From Leptospira adleri (GTDB taxonomy: Bacteria > Spirochaetota > Leptospiria > Leptospirales > Leptospiraceae): a stretch of DNA of 64,000 nucleotides. The notes beneath the pieces are model-generated. The model was not told where the DNA came from. It worked only from the letters and a program-made list of their open reading frames with translations, and made no database searches. Shown here piece after piece: positions 7,493 to 15,641 of the stretch. Location of the stretch: positions 1-64,000 of the forward strand of contig NZ_NPDU01000010.1 in the NCBI RefSeq assembly GCF_002811985.1, given 5' to 3'. The position numbers and the translations under genes were made by a program. Every line of letters begins with the position of its first letter. Position 1 is the first letter of the stretch.

Positions 7493-8647
7493 ATGAATCA
7501 AATCAACCACGTTCCGATCGCAATCATCGGCGCCGGACTCGGCGGTCTTACGCTCGCTCGCATCCTCCACGTTCACGGAATCGAGGCCGATATCTACGAA
7601 GCGGAATCCGCTTCCAACGTCCGCAAACAGGGCGGAATGTTGGATATCCACGAATACAACGGGCAGATCGCGCTTAAGGATGCCGGGCTCTTCGAGGAGT
7701 TTATTGAAATCATTCACGCCGGGGCTCAGGCTTCCCGCATACTCGACAAGGCGGGTAACGTTCTTTTGGACGAACCGGACGATGGTGTCGGCGGTCGGCC
7801 TGAAGTTCTGCGAGGAGATCTTCGCCGGATTCTTTTGAATTCAGTTCCCGAAAGTTCGATTCACTGGGCGCACAAAGTGGATTCGGTTTCTTCGCTCGGC
7901 GACGGGCGCCACGAAATCATTTTCGCGAGCGGCTCCGTCGTCACGACCGACCTTCTCGTGGGTGCGGACGGCGCTTGGTCGAAAGTTCGTCCGCTTCTTT
8001 CCGACTCGAAACCGGAGTATGTCGGCGTCACGTTTGTCGAAACGTTCCTATTTGATAGCGACTCTCGTCACAAAGCAAGCGCGGATATCGTCGGAGGAGG
8101 AGCGATGTACGCGATTGCTCCGGAGAAAGGGATCGTCGCTCATCGAGAGCCCGGTGGAATACTGCACACATACGTTCAGTTGAATAAGCCGAAGGATTGG
8201 TTCGACGATCTCGATTTCTCGAATCCGAAAAACGCGTTAGCCGACATCGCTAAAGAATTTGAAGACTGGGCTCCCGAGTTGGTAGCGCTTATCACCGAAG
8301 GCGAAACAACACCCGTACTTCGTCCGATTCATACGCTTCCTGCGGAACATAAATGGAATCGAATACCGGGCGTGACGTTGCTCGGAGACGCCGCTCATCT
8401 TATGCCGCCTTCCGGAGAAGGGGCCAATCTTGCGATGTTTGACGCCGCGGAACTCGGGAAGGCAATCGTCGCGAATCCCGGCGATTGGGAAGCGGCGCTT
8501 ATCGATTACGAAGCGCGCCTTTGTTCCCGCAGCGCTTCGGAAGCCGTAGACTCGGCGGAAGTTCTCGATCTTTGTCTCGGCGCAAATTCGCCGCAGAGTC
8601 TGGTAGATTTTTTTACCGGAATGAAGTCGGTTCAAGGGCGGATCTAA
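7493..8647 (+). CDS. FAD-dependent monooxygenase, TetX-like
   Basis: Product of 384 residues of the class A flavin monooxygenase family. Visible marks: Rossmann motif GAGLGGLTLARIL near residues 13-25, the RNDLR-like RGDLRRILLNS near 109-119, DLLVGADGAWSKVR near 154-167, and the FAD motif GDAAHLMPPSGEGANLA near 299-315. The layout follows TetX-type and salicylate-hydroxylase-type enzymes, and the GG-MLD-H segment near residue 45 is close to TetX. Such enzymes hydroxylate aromatic or polyketide substrates with NADPH and O2. Whether it acts on tetracyclines cannot be told. AGGAGA precedes the start. First gene of a two-gene operon facing its TetR. Confidence 0.85.
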   Translation: MNQINHVPIAIIGAGLGGLTLARILHVHGIEADIYEAESASNVRKQGGMLDIHEYNGQIALKDAGLFEEFIEIIHAGAQASRILDKAGNVLLDEPDDGVGGRPEVLRGDLRRILLNSVPESSIHWAHKVDSVSSLGDGRHEIIFASGSVVTTDLLVGADGAWSKVRPLLSDSKPEYVGVTFVETFLFDSDSRHKASADIVGGGAMYAIAPEKGIVAHREPGGILHTYVQLNKPKDWFDDLDFSNPKNALADIAKEFEDWAPELVALITEGETTPVLRPIHTLPAEHKWNRIPGVTLLGDAAHLMPPSGEGANLAMFDAAELGKAIVANPGDWEAALIDYEARLCSRSASEAVDSAEVLDLCLGANSPQSLVDFFTGMKSVQGRI

Positions 8648-8661
8648 ATTAGGAAATTATA

Positions 8662-10197
8662 ATGAATCAAAACAATCGAAAATCCGTTTATGACGTAATC
8701 GTCTCGGGAGCTGGTCCGGTCGGACTTTTTCTTTCCTGCGAATTGGCGTTGTCAAAATGCTCGGTTCTTATATTGGAAAAGACGAAAAGTCCACATTCTC
8801 CATTAAAACAAATTCCTTTCGGGATCAGGGGACTTTCGACTCCTTCGATCGAAGCGCTTTATCGTCGCGGGTTGTTAGAGGAGCTCGAGGTACACAAACG
8901 TCTCAAGAATCCTCATCAAAACTCGGGACAGGGATCTCGTCGTCAAGCGGGTCACTTCGCCGGAATTCCATTTTACGAAGAAGATATCGATACTTCGCAA
9001 TGGACGCATCGTCTTTTAAGTTCGACGGAAACCAGTTTAATCTCCGAAATGGAAGAGCTTGAAACGTTGCTGACTCGAAGGGCTCAGTTTTTAGGAGTGA
9101 GAATCGAACGCGGACTTGCTTTGACTTCTTTTGATCAAACCGAAGAGGGTGTGACCGTTCATTCGGACGATCGCACCTTTCAAGGTAAGTGGCTCGTAGG
9201 TTGTGATGGGAGTCGAAGTCTTGTTCGTAAGTGCGGCGGTTTTGAATTCGTCGGTACGGAACCGGAATTTACCGGATATTCCGCTCAAGTCGAAATCGCA
9301 GATCCGGAAAAGTTAAGGCCGGGCAGAAACGTAACTCCAACGGGTATGTATCTTCAATCACAGCCGGGTTATCTGGTGATTCAGGATTTTGACGGAGGTG
9401 AGTTTCATAATTCGAAAAGGAGGATAACGCGGGAACACATTCAAAAAGTATTAAGAAGAATTTCGAACACGGACGTTACTGTCGCCGCTCTTCATACGGC
9501 TACCACTTGGACGGACCGAGCGCGACAGGCGACAGCTTATCGAAACGGAAGAGTTCTTTTGGCGGGCGACGCCGCGCACATTCATTCTCCGTTGGGAGGT
9601 CAAGGTTTGAACCTTGGGTTGGGAGACGTTATGAATCTCGGCTGGAAGCTCGCCGCGACGCTTCAGGATCGGGCGCCGGAAGGTTTGCTTGATAGTTATC
9701 AAAAGGAGCGACATCCGATCGGCGCACAGGTTCTCGATTGGTCGCGCGCACAAGTTGCAATCATGAAGCCGGCTCCCTATGCCCGCGCTTTGAACGCGAT
9801 TTTTCGCGACCTCATAAATACGCGCGACGGAACCACTTACATCGCGGGAAGAGTTTGGGGAATTTTCACTCGCTACGATTTAGGAAACGCTCACCGTTTT
9901 GCAGGTCATAGCGTTCCAAACTTCGAATTTGAAGATGGAACAAAAATCGGCGAACTCCTAAACGACGGACAAGGAATGCTGGTTGATTTTAACGGCGATC
10001 CCTCTCTTGAAACTTTAGCGAGAGGTTATAAGAATCTCAATTATATTTCACGTAAAGTAAAAGACCGTTCGGGCTTCAGCGCGTTACTGATACGTCCGGA
10101 TGGGATCGTAGCTTGGGCATCGGACGACCAACCGGATCACAAAGAACTCCAGACGGCGATCCATCTTTGGTTTGTTCGGAACGAAGGAACGGAATAA
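8662..10197 (+). CDS. FAD-dependent aromatic hydroxylase-type monooxygenase
   Basis: Product of 511 residues of the larger class A flavin monooxygenase group (PheA/TfdB and rifampicin monooxygenase-like). It shows a GAGPVGLFLSCELA Rossmann motif near residues 16-29, LVGCDGSRSLVRK near 177-189, and the FAD motif GDAAHIHSPLGGQGLNLGLGD near 300-320. The C-terminal 110 residues form the thioredoxin-like tail typical of this subgroup. It starts 14 bases after the preceding monooxygenase gene, so both are one transcription unit. The substrate is unknown; paired flavin hydroxylases under TetR control suggest detoxification of an aromatic compound. Confidence 0.85.
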   Translation: MNQNNRKSVYDVIVSGAGPVGLFLSCELALSKCSVLILEKTKSPHSPLKQIPFGIRGLSTPSIEALYRRGLLEELEVHKRLKNPHQNSGQGSRRQAGHFAGIPFYEEDIDTSQWTHRLLSSTETSLISEMEELETLLTRRAQFLGVRIERGLALTSFDQTEEGVTVHSDDRTFQGKWLVGCDGSRSLVRKCGGFEFVGTEPEFTGYSAQVEIADPEKLRPGRNVTPTGMYLQSQPGYLVIQDFDGGEFHNSKRRITREHIQKVLRRISNTDVTVAALHTATTWTDRARQATAYRNGRVLLAGDAAHIHSPLGGQGLNLGLGDVMNLGWKLAATLQDRAPEGLLDSYQKERHPIGAQVLDWSRAQVAIMKPAPYARALNAIFRDLINTRDGTTYIAGRVWGIFTRYDLGNAHRFAGHSVPNFEFEDGTKIGELLNDGQGMLVDFNGDPSLETLARGYKNLNYISRKVKDRSGFSALLIRPDGIVAWASDDQPDHKELQTAIHLWFVRNEGTE

Positions 10198-10201
10198 ACA
10201 G

Positions 10202-10226
10202 AAACCCCGCGCACTCGGGTTTTATA
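10202..10226 (+). terminator. possible intrinsic terminator
   Basis: AAACCC at 10202-10207 pairs with GGGTTT at 10217-10222, followed by a short T-rich run. It lies directly after the monooxygenase stop codon. Confidence 0.4.
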
Positions 10227-10278
10227 CGTTATACGAACTCTCGTTCCCATTAAAGAGTCTGCCTTAAAACCTGAAAAT

Positions 10279-10368
10279 GTAGGATCTCCTACTTCCTCGG
10301 AATGAGGCAATAACGCCCAAAATCTCCTAAAAGCAGATTGCAGTGATTTGTAGTATCTCACACAAAGA
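10279..10368. repeat. two copies of a dispersed intergenic repeat
   Basis: TGTAGGATCTCCTAC at 10279-10293 and TTTGTAGTATCTCACAC starting at 10348 belong to the same short motif family that recurs at 18855, 18928, 27455 (inverted), 49013 and 49087. The 10348 copy and the inverted 27455 copy share a longer match that includes AAAGAATT and AATTTT downstream. Confidence 0.6.
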
Positions 10369-10369
10369 A

Positions 10370-10742
10370 TTAGAATTTTATAAAACGGTTTTTGTCTTCG
10401 GAGATTTTAAGAAAGTCTCTTAATAAAAGTAGAATATATCGAGTTCACGTTCTCGACGTGAAAGAAGGCGATAGGATCTGGTTCATAAAAAATTCTTTTT
10501 TTGTCGCGATTATCAAAAAACAAACCTACGAATCCGTTCCGCGGTCGTGAAAAATTTTCGACGGGCGGAGTATCAAAGGAGTCTAACTTCGGTAATTTTG
10601 CATTTTGCCGGAGAATACTCAGTATTAAAATCTATAGGGTCGAGGAGGATTCTGTCGTTTTGTTAAACGACATCTTTGTAGATTCTATATGCAATTTTAG
10701 GGAATGTTCCCGATTCTTAAATATCAAAACTTGAGGGAGACT
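10370..10742. other. noncoding stretch
   Basis: No supported gene. The short open frames here lack ribosome-binding sites and recognisable content. GAGGGAGA at its end serves the EthD-like gene. Confidence 0.5.
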
Positions 10743-11081
10743 GTGTTTAATATAACTTCAATCTATCAAAAGAAAGAGAACTATCATTTCGATTTTTCTT
10801 ACTATCTGGAGGTCCACATGCCAAAATCGATCTCCCTTCTTTCCAAAGGAAAAGGATATCGCGGAGTCTCGGTCGAACGGGGGATCGATCTTCCGGACGG
10901 ACAGTTGGATTCTTCATTTGTAGCCGTTTGCAATTATTACTTTGATACGCCGGAAGATTTTTTGAATGCGTTTTTACCGCACGCCGGGGAATTACAAGAA
11001 GATATCAAAAACTATACGAATATAGTTCCGATCAACCAGGTGAGTTCCGTTGAAATTTTTGTCTCTCCCGGAAATAAGTAA
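10743..11081 (+). CDS. EthD-like small protein
   Basis: Product of 112 residues resembling the EthD / dimeric alpha-beta barrel family: a first strand with NITSIYQKKENYHFDFSYYLEVHMP, where the (D/H)xxYxxxxHMP signature is clear, and a late segment with DTPEDFLNAFLPHAGELQEDI. EthD proteins are small heme or dye-peroxidase-like or accessory proteins of unknown reaction. GTG 10743 is chosen because GAGGGAGA stands just upstream, and EthD proteins begin directly with the first strand; the in-frame ATG at 10704 would add an unlikely 13-residue extension. A methyltransferase gene follows 44 bases downstream. Confidence 0.75.
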   Translation: MFNITSIYQKKENYHFDFSYYLEVHMPKSISLLSKGKGYRGVSVERGIDLPDGQLDSSFVAVCNYYFDTPEDFLNAFLPHAGELQEDIKNYTNIVPINQVSSVEIFVSPGNK

Positions 11082-11125
11082 CGTTTGGCTTGATGCGGCT
11101 TCGGTAAAAATCGAAGAACGATCCT

Positions 11126-11722
11126 ATGGAAAATAACATATTCAATCAGATTGCGAACGGATACGATACGAAAGAAAGAAAAGAATTGGCAAGGATCATC
11201 GTGGACGCAATCAAAGCCGAACTGAAAGAAAGCAAAGACAAATCGTTGTTGGACTACGGATGCGGCACGGGTCTTGTCGGTTTGGAATTGGCGCCTTTGG
11301 TCCATAAGATAATTCTAATGGACTCCGCGGAGAAGATGTTGAATATCGTAAGGGAGAAGGTCGCGTACGCGGATATAAAAAACGCAAAGGTGATTCGTTC
11401 CGATTTTACGGAAGAGGGGTCGGGCATTAGAGCGGATGTGATCGTCGCTTCCTTGGTTCTTCTTCACGTTTCGGATCCGGAAATACTTTTCAAGAATTTT
11501 TACTCTTCGTTAAATACAAACGGGAAGTTGATCGTCGTCGATTTTGATAAGAATGAAAACGTAAGTCATCCTAAAGTTCACAACGGATTTGTTCAAGAGG
11601 ATCTAAGGTCGAAACTTTCCGGCGCAGGATTTACGAAGACAAAAACGAGGACATTCCATCACGGTAAGAATATTTTTATGAACCAAGACGCTTCGTTGCT
11701 GATATCCGTAAGTGCAAAATAA
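11126..11722 (+). CDS. class I SAM-dependent methyltransferase
   Basis: Product of 198 residues. Motif I is LLDYGCGTGLVGLELA near residues 41-56, the acidic end of strand 2 is ILMDSAEKM near 64-72, and a later DVIVASLVLLHVSDPE near 108-123 is the usual motif III region. The short size and Met-11-like layout suit a small-molecule methyltransferase. The substrate is not evident. It follows the EthD-like gene and ends before the convergent Crp/Fnr gene. Confidence 0.85.
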   Translation: MENNIFNQIANGYDTKERKELARIIVDAIKAELKESKDKSLLDYGCGTGLVGLELAPLVHKIILMDSAEKMLNIVREKVAYADIKNAKVIRSDFTEEGSGIRADVIVASLVLLHVSDPEILFKNFYSSLNTNGKLIVVDFDKNENVSHPKVHNGFVQEDLRSKLSGAGFTKTKTRTFHHGKNIFMNQDASLLISVSAK

Positions 11723-11807
11723 ATCCGATATCGAACAGTCGGCTTCGACATTGCCGTTACGTTATCTTATCGAGTCCCGCAAGTCCGTCCGCAAAATCCG
11801 AGTTGGT

Positions 11808-12569
11808 CTATAGGCCGGAGTTACGCCTAACGTTAGCGGTGTATGTTTCGCCTCGGGATTCGATTTTGGATAAGGAAGGCGTCTCCTCGGATGTTATTCC
11901 CCTCGGAGAGAAAGGCTTGTGGGACGGAATGCGATATCCGTTATCCAGTTCTTCGATTACGGATTCTTCCAAGAGGACTCGAAAGGATCTGCTGATAGAT
12001 TCGGGCGTCGTTCCGAGCAGGGAGGCCAATTGTTGTTTTGTGATGGGTAATAAAATAAATCCTTCCGTCGCACCGGATTCTTTTAAAAAAATAAGAATCC
12101 TTTCTTTTACCGAATATAACTGATTCTCCAATACCTTGCTTCGAAAGTAGCCGACGTGCTCGATTGCAAGAGCGGAGAAGTGAAACAAAGCGTCTATGTT
12201 TTTGAATAGGAAAGATTTGAATTCCTTTTTTGGAAAGTGATTCAGTTCTCCTCCGTATAAAGTTTCACAAAACAAAGGATAAACGCAGGGCTCCTCGGTC
12301 TGAAAGATGAGCTGTGTCGCAATAAATTCTCCCGGATAAAAAATCTTTAATATCATTTCTTTCCCTTCCGGATTGAGGGAATATACTTTGAAAATTCCAG
12401 AAACTACTTCATAAAAACCTAAATAAGGATCCTTTGCGTTGTACACTCGATCCGACTTTTGATATACCTTTCGAAGTGCGAGCGATTCGATCTCGTTTCT
12501 GAATTTTTTTTGAATCTCAGTCCAGTGTTTGTTTCGAATGGATTTTCGGATTGGGTATGTAATTCGCAT
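11808..12569 (-). CDS. Crp/Fnr-family regulator, probably of NO reduction genes
   Basis: Product of 253 residues. An N-terminal cyclic-nucleotide-type beta-roll (about 35-150) is followed by a winged helix with LPITKQQLASLLGTTPESIS, then RSFRVL. The recognition helix has ExxSR, the arrangement that in Fnr reads TTGAT. No N-terminal cysteine cluster is present, so it is not an Fe-S oxygen sensor of the Fnr type; two cysteines in the beta-roll (PCVYPLFCE) could matter. The C-terminal tail of about 35 residues is unusual. It diverges from norCBQD, with a perfect TTGAT-N4-ATCAA box between them, so it is a prime candidate regulator, sensing NO or redox by inference. Confidence 0.85.
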   Translation of the reverse strand: MRITYPIRKSIRNKHWTEIQKKFRNEIESLALRKVYQKSDRVYNAKDPYLGFYEVVSGIFKVYSLNPEGKEMILKIFYPGEFIATQLIFQTEEPCVYPLFCETLYGGELNHFPKKEFKSFLFKNIDALFHFSALAIEHVGYFRSKVLENQLYSVKERILIFLKESGATEGFILLPITKQQLASLLGTTPESISRSFRVLLEESVIEELDNGYRIPSHKPFSPRGITSEETPSLSKIESRGETYTANVRRNSGL

Positions 12570-12629
12570 CGTGTTTCCTAAGTGTTTCTTTTACGGATTT
12601 CATTTTAGGTGAAGTAAAATAATATAAAA

Positions 12630-12643
12630 TTGATATAGATCAA
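12630..12643. promoter_or_regulatory. Fnr/Dnr-type box upstream of norC
   Basis: TTGATATAGATCAA is a perfect TTGAT-N4-ATCAA site. A TAAGAT -10-like hexamer at 12665-12670 would put the box centre near -41, the class II activator position. The identical 14-mer recurs at 30307. Confidence 0.85.
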
Positions 12644-12733
12644 GGACAAAATTAAAAATTCTGTTAAGATTCCGTCCTGCGGATTTCTCAAAGGGAATCT
12701 TAGAAATCTTTATTATGGAAAAAGGAATGAAAC

Positions 12734-13420
12734 ATGCTTACTAAGTTCCAGGCAAAATTATTTTTTCTACTCGGAACCGCTTTGTTTTCCGTCGTCTTCT
12801 TATTTCTCACTTTTGATTCCATGTGGTATGTCTATTCGCACAAATCGAACCGGGATCTTTCGCCAAGCGTGATCGCAGGAAAGGAAATCTGGGAAAGAAA
12901 TAATTGCATGGGTTGCCACACGATCCTGGGCGAAGGAGCCTATTACGCGCCGGATCTCACCAAAGTCTATGAACGAAGGGGACCCGAGTGGATCCGAGTG
13001 TTTTTAAAAGATCCCGAGGCGATGTATCCGGGTGAAAGAAAGATGGTGAAATATTCTTTTACGGACGCTCAAATCGAGGAGATCATCGCATTCTTAAAAT
13101 GGAATGGAGAACTGGATCTGAAAGGTTTTCCTCCGAAGCCGGATTTTAAACAAGAAACAAAGACGGTTAACGTTCAATCGGCGAACGTCGCGCCTCCCGA
13201 AAAATTCAAACAGATCTGCACCGCTTGTCACGCGGTCGGCGGTTCCGGTGGAAACGTAGGCCCTGCGTTGGATGCGGTCGGTAACAAATACGACGCCGCG
13301 TATTTGGAAAACTGGCTGAAGGACCCGCAGAAGATCAAACCGGGAACCGCGATGCCTAAACTTCCTCTGAGCGATTTGGAAATCAAGGACCTCACGAAAT
13401 ATTTATCCCAATTAAAATAG
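12734..13420 (+). CDS. norC: nitric oxide reductase cytochrome subunit NorC with an extra cytochrome c domain
   Basis: Product of 228 residues, longer than the usual NorC of about 150. An N-terminal membrane anchor (about 9-33) leads to the NorC domain with heme motif CMGCH (C58, C61, H62), the typical TILGEGAYYAPDLTKV stretch, and Met104 as likely axial ligand. A Pro/Lys-rich linker (about 130-158) joins a second class I cytochrome c domain with CTACH (C162, C165, H166) and PGTAMPKL (Met207). NorC passes electrons from periplasmic donors to NorB; the added domain may act as a built-in donor. First gene of norCBQD under an Fnr-type box. Confidence 0.93.
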   Translation: MLTKFQAKLFFLLGTALFSVVFLFLTFDSMWYVYSHKSNRDLSPSVIAGKEIWERNNCMGCHTILGEGAYYAPDLTKVYERRGPEWIRVFLKDPEAMYPGERKMVKYSFTDAQIEEIIAFLKWNGELDLKGFPPKPDFKQETKTVNVQSANVAPPEKFKQICTACHAVGGSGGNVGPALDAVGNKYDAAYLENWLKDPQKIKPGTAMPKLPLSDLEIKDLTKYLSQLK

Positions 13421-13450
13421 AATCAGAAACGGAATCATATTGGAGCGATC

Positions 13451-14818
13451 ATGAAATATAAATCTCAGAAAATAGCTTACTGGTTTTTTGCAACTTGTAT
13501 GTTACTTCTATCCTTGCAGTTAATATACGGATTCATTATGGCTTTTGCGAGAATGGGATTCGACGGATTACACGATTGGATTCCGTTCAATACCGCGAGG
13601 GCGACTCACACAAATCTGTTGGTCGTTTGGCTTCTCACCGGTTTTATGGGCGCGGCTCATTATATCATACCGGAAGAATCGGGTAGGGAACTCTATTCCG
13701 AAAAACTGGCTTACGCGCAACTCATTTCGCTTATCATTGTCGGAGTCGTTTCCATCTTGGGATTCCATTTCAATTTCTGGGAAGGCAGAAAGTTTTTGGA
13801 AATTCCCCGTCCTCTCGATTATCTGGTAGTGATCAACGTTCTTACGTTTCTTTTCAACATCGGAATGACCGTTTGGAAGGGAACGAAGAATTCCACAACC
13901 GGACTCGTTTTGTATTTCGGTTTGTTCTCCGCCGCGCTTTTGTATCTGCCGGGTATGATTCAGTTCAACAGTCAGACCGTGGATTCTTATTTTAGATGGT
14001 GGGTTGTACATCTTTGGGTGGAAGGTGTTTGGGAACTTATCATGGGCGGGATTCTTTCCTTTCTGTTGATCAAACTTACCGGAGTGGATAGAGAAGTGAT
14101 CGAAAAGTGGCTTTATGTGATCGTAGGTCTGACTTTTCTTTCCGGAATTTTAGGAACGGGACATCATTACTACTTTATCGGAGTTCCCGAATATTGGAAA
14201 TGGGTCGGCGGATTCTTTTCCATGCTCGAGCCGCTCGCGTTTTTAGCGATGGCGATGTTCGCGATTTCCATGTATCGTAAGAGCGGAAGAAATCATCCGA
14301 ACGCGATCTCGCTCTATTGGACGATCGGAAGCGCCGTGATGTCTTGTGTCGGGGCGGGCTTCCTCGGTTTTGCGCATACTTTACCGCAAGTTAACCTATA
14401 TACTCACGGAACCTTGATCACCGCGATGCACGGGCATCTCGCATTTTGGGGAGCCTATGCGATGATCGTCTTGGCGATCGTAACATACGCGATGCCTCTT
14501 CTGACCGGAAGAAAACTCTGGAACAATCCGATGGGCTTATATGCGTTCTGGGCGTCTAACATCGGTATGTTGGGAATGACCGGCGCTTTTGCGGTGGCGG
14601 GGATCGCACAAGTCTATCTGGAACGAAAGTTCGGACTCGATTTTTTAGTGGTTCAAAAGGAGATCCAAGTTCACTTTTTAGGACTTACGTTAGCCGCAAT
14701 CTTATTCACATCGGGAATCGTCGCATTTATCATAAACTTTATCCGCTTCGGGCAGCCGACGGACGAAGCGTTGAATGCGGAGGATTCTTCGGGAGATATC
14801 GTTCTTAAGTTTAAATGA
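13451..14818 (+). CDS. norB: nitric oxide reductase large subunit NorB
   Basis: Product of 455 residues with 12 predicted membrane helices, the normal length of a cNorB. The heme and iron ligands expected of the heme-copper oxidase superfamily are visible: His53 in RATHTN, His187 in VVHLWVEGVWE with Glu191 and Glu195, His238/His239 in GTGHHYY, and His327 and His329 in AMHGHLAFWG. The reaction is 2 NO + 2 e- + 2 H+ to N2O + H2O at the inner membrane. It lacks the long N-terminal quinol-oxidase extension of qNor, which fits the separate NorC upstream. It starts 30 bases after norC. Confidence 0.96.
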   Translation: MKYKSQKIAYWFFATCMLLLSLQLIYGFIMAFARMGFDGLHDWIPFNTARATHTNLLVVWLLTGFMGAAHYIIPEESGRELYSEKLAYAQLISLIIVGVVSILGFHFNFWEGRKFLEIPRPLDYLVVINVLTFLFNIGMTVWKGTKNSTTGLVLYFGLFSAALLYLPGMIQFNSQTVDSYFRWWVVHLWVEGVWELIMGGILSFLLIKLTGVDREVIEKWLYVIVGLTFLSGILGTGHHYYFIGVPEYWKWVGGFFSMLEPLAFLAMAMFAISMYRKSGRNHPNAISLYWTIGSAVMSCVGAGFLGFAHTLPQVNLYTHGTLITAMHGHLAFWGAYAMIVLAIVTYAMPLLTGRKLWNNPMGLYAFWASNIGMLGMTGAFAVAGIAQVYLERKFGLDFLVVQKEIQVHFLGLTLAAILFTSGIVAFIINFIRFGQPTDEALNAEDSSGDIVLKFK

Positions 14819-15636
14819 AGAATTCTCCGAATGCCGAAGACAAGGATCTACCGCTCGTTACGGTTGATCCGCCCTTTTACAAAGAGACCGGTCACGAGGT
14901 GGTCGCATTCGAACAGGCTCATCGAAATAAACTTCCTCTTTTGATCAAAGGGCCGACCGGCTCCGGTAAGTCTCGTTTTGTGGAATACATGGCCGCGAGA
15001 ATGAGACTTCCCTTGTTGAGCGTTTCTTGTCACGAAGAAACGTCGGCGGTCGATCTTTTGGGTCGTTATCTGATTCAAGGGACGGAGACCGTTTGGCAGG
15101 ACGGACCTCTTACTAGAAGCATTCGTATGGGGGCGATTCTTTATATAGACGAGATTGCAGAAGCGAGACCCGATACGATCGTGGCGATTCATCCTCTGAC
15201 GGATTACAGAAGGGAAATTTATCTAGATCGGCGAAACGAAACGATCAAAGCCCCCGACTCATTTATGTTAGTCGCCTCTTACAATCCAGGATATCAAAAG
15301 GGTTGGAAAGAATTGAAACCCTCCACAAGACAAAGGTTTGTCGCTTTACAATTCGATTATCCGAAGTCGGACGTGGAAGAGACGATCTTAAAAGGAGAAA
15401 CCGGAATTTCGACGGAGTTTGCGGCCAAACTTGTCAAGCTCGGTCAAAAAATTCGAAACCTAACCGAGCTGGGGCTTACGGAATCCTGTTCCACGAGGTT
15501 GCTCGTAGACGCGGGAAAGATGATCGTAAGCGGACTTCCTCCTCGTCTATCCTGCGAGGTGGCGATCGTACAACCGTTGTCAGACGATCGAGACGTAGTA
15601 AACGCTCTCAAAGATTTGGTTTCCTTGTCGCTGTAA
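14815..15636 (+). CDS. norQ: NorQ, MoxR-type AAA+ ATPase
   Basis: Product of 273 residues of the CbbQ/NirQ/NorQ group. Walker A GPTGSGKS is near residues 45-52, Walker B ILYIDEIAEARPD near 105-117, and sensor region MLVASYNPGYQKGWKELKPSTRQRF near 149-173. NorQ acts with the VWA protein NorD in the cytoplasm to insert the non-heme iron into NorB. Its ATG overlaps the norB stop (ATGA), and norD follows almost at once, so the operon order norC-norB-norQ-norD is complete. Confidence 0.95.
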   Translation: MKNSPNAEDKDLPLVTVDPPFYKETGHEVVAFEQAHRNKLPLLIKGPTGSGKSRFVEYMAARMRLPLLSVSCHEETSAVDLLGRYLIQGTETVWQDGPLTRSIRMGAILYIDEIAEARPDTIVAIHPLTDYRREIYLDRRNETIKAPDSFMLVASYNPGYQKGWKELKPSTRQRFVALQFDYPKSDVEETILKGETGISTEFAAKLVKLGQKIRNLTELGLTESCSTRLLVDAGKMIVSGLPPRLSCEVAIVQPLSDDRDVVNALKDLVSLSL

Positions 15637-15641
15637 CTTCC

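Noticed and set aside
15303..15641. N-terminal extension of norD overlapping norQ
   Set aside because: The frame is open but runs inside the well-conserved norQ gene in another frame; NorD has normal length when started at GTG 15642.
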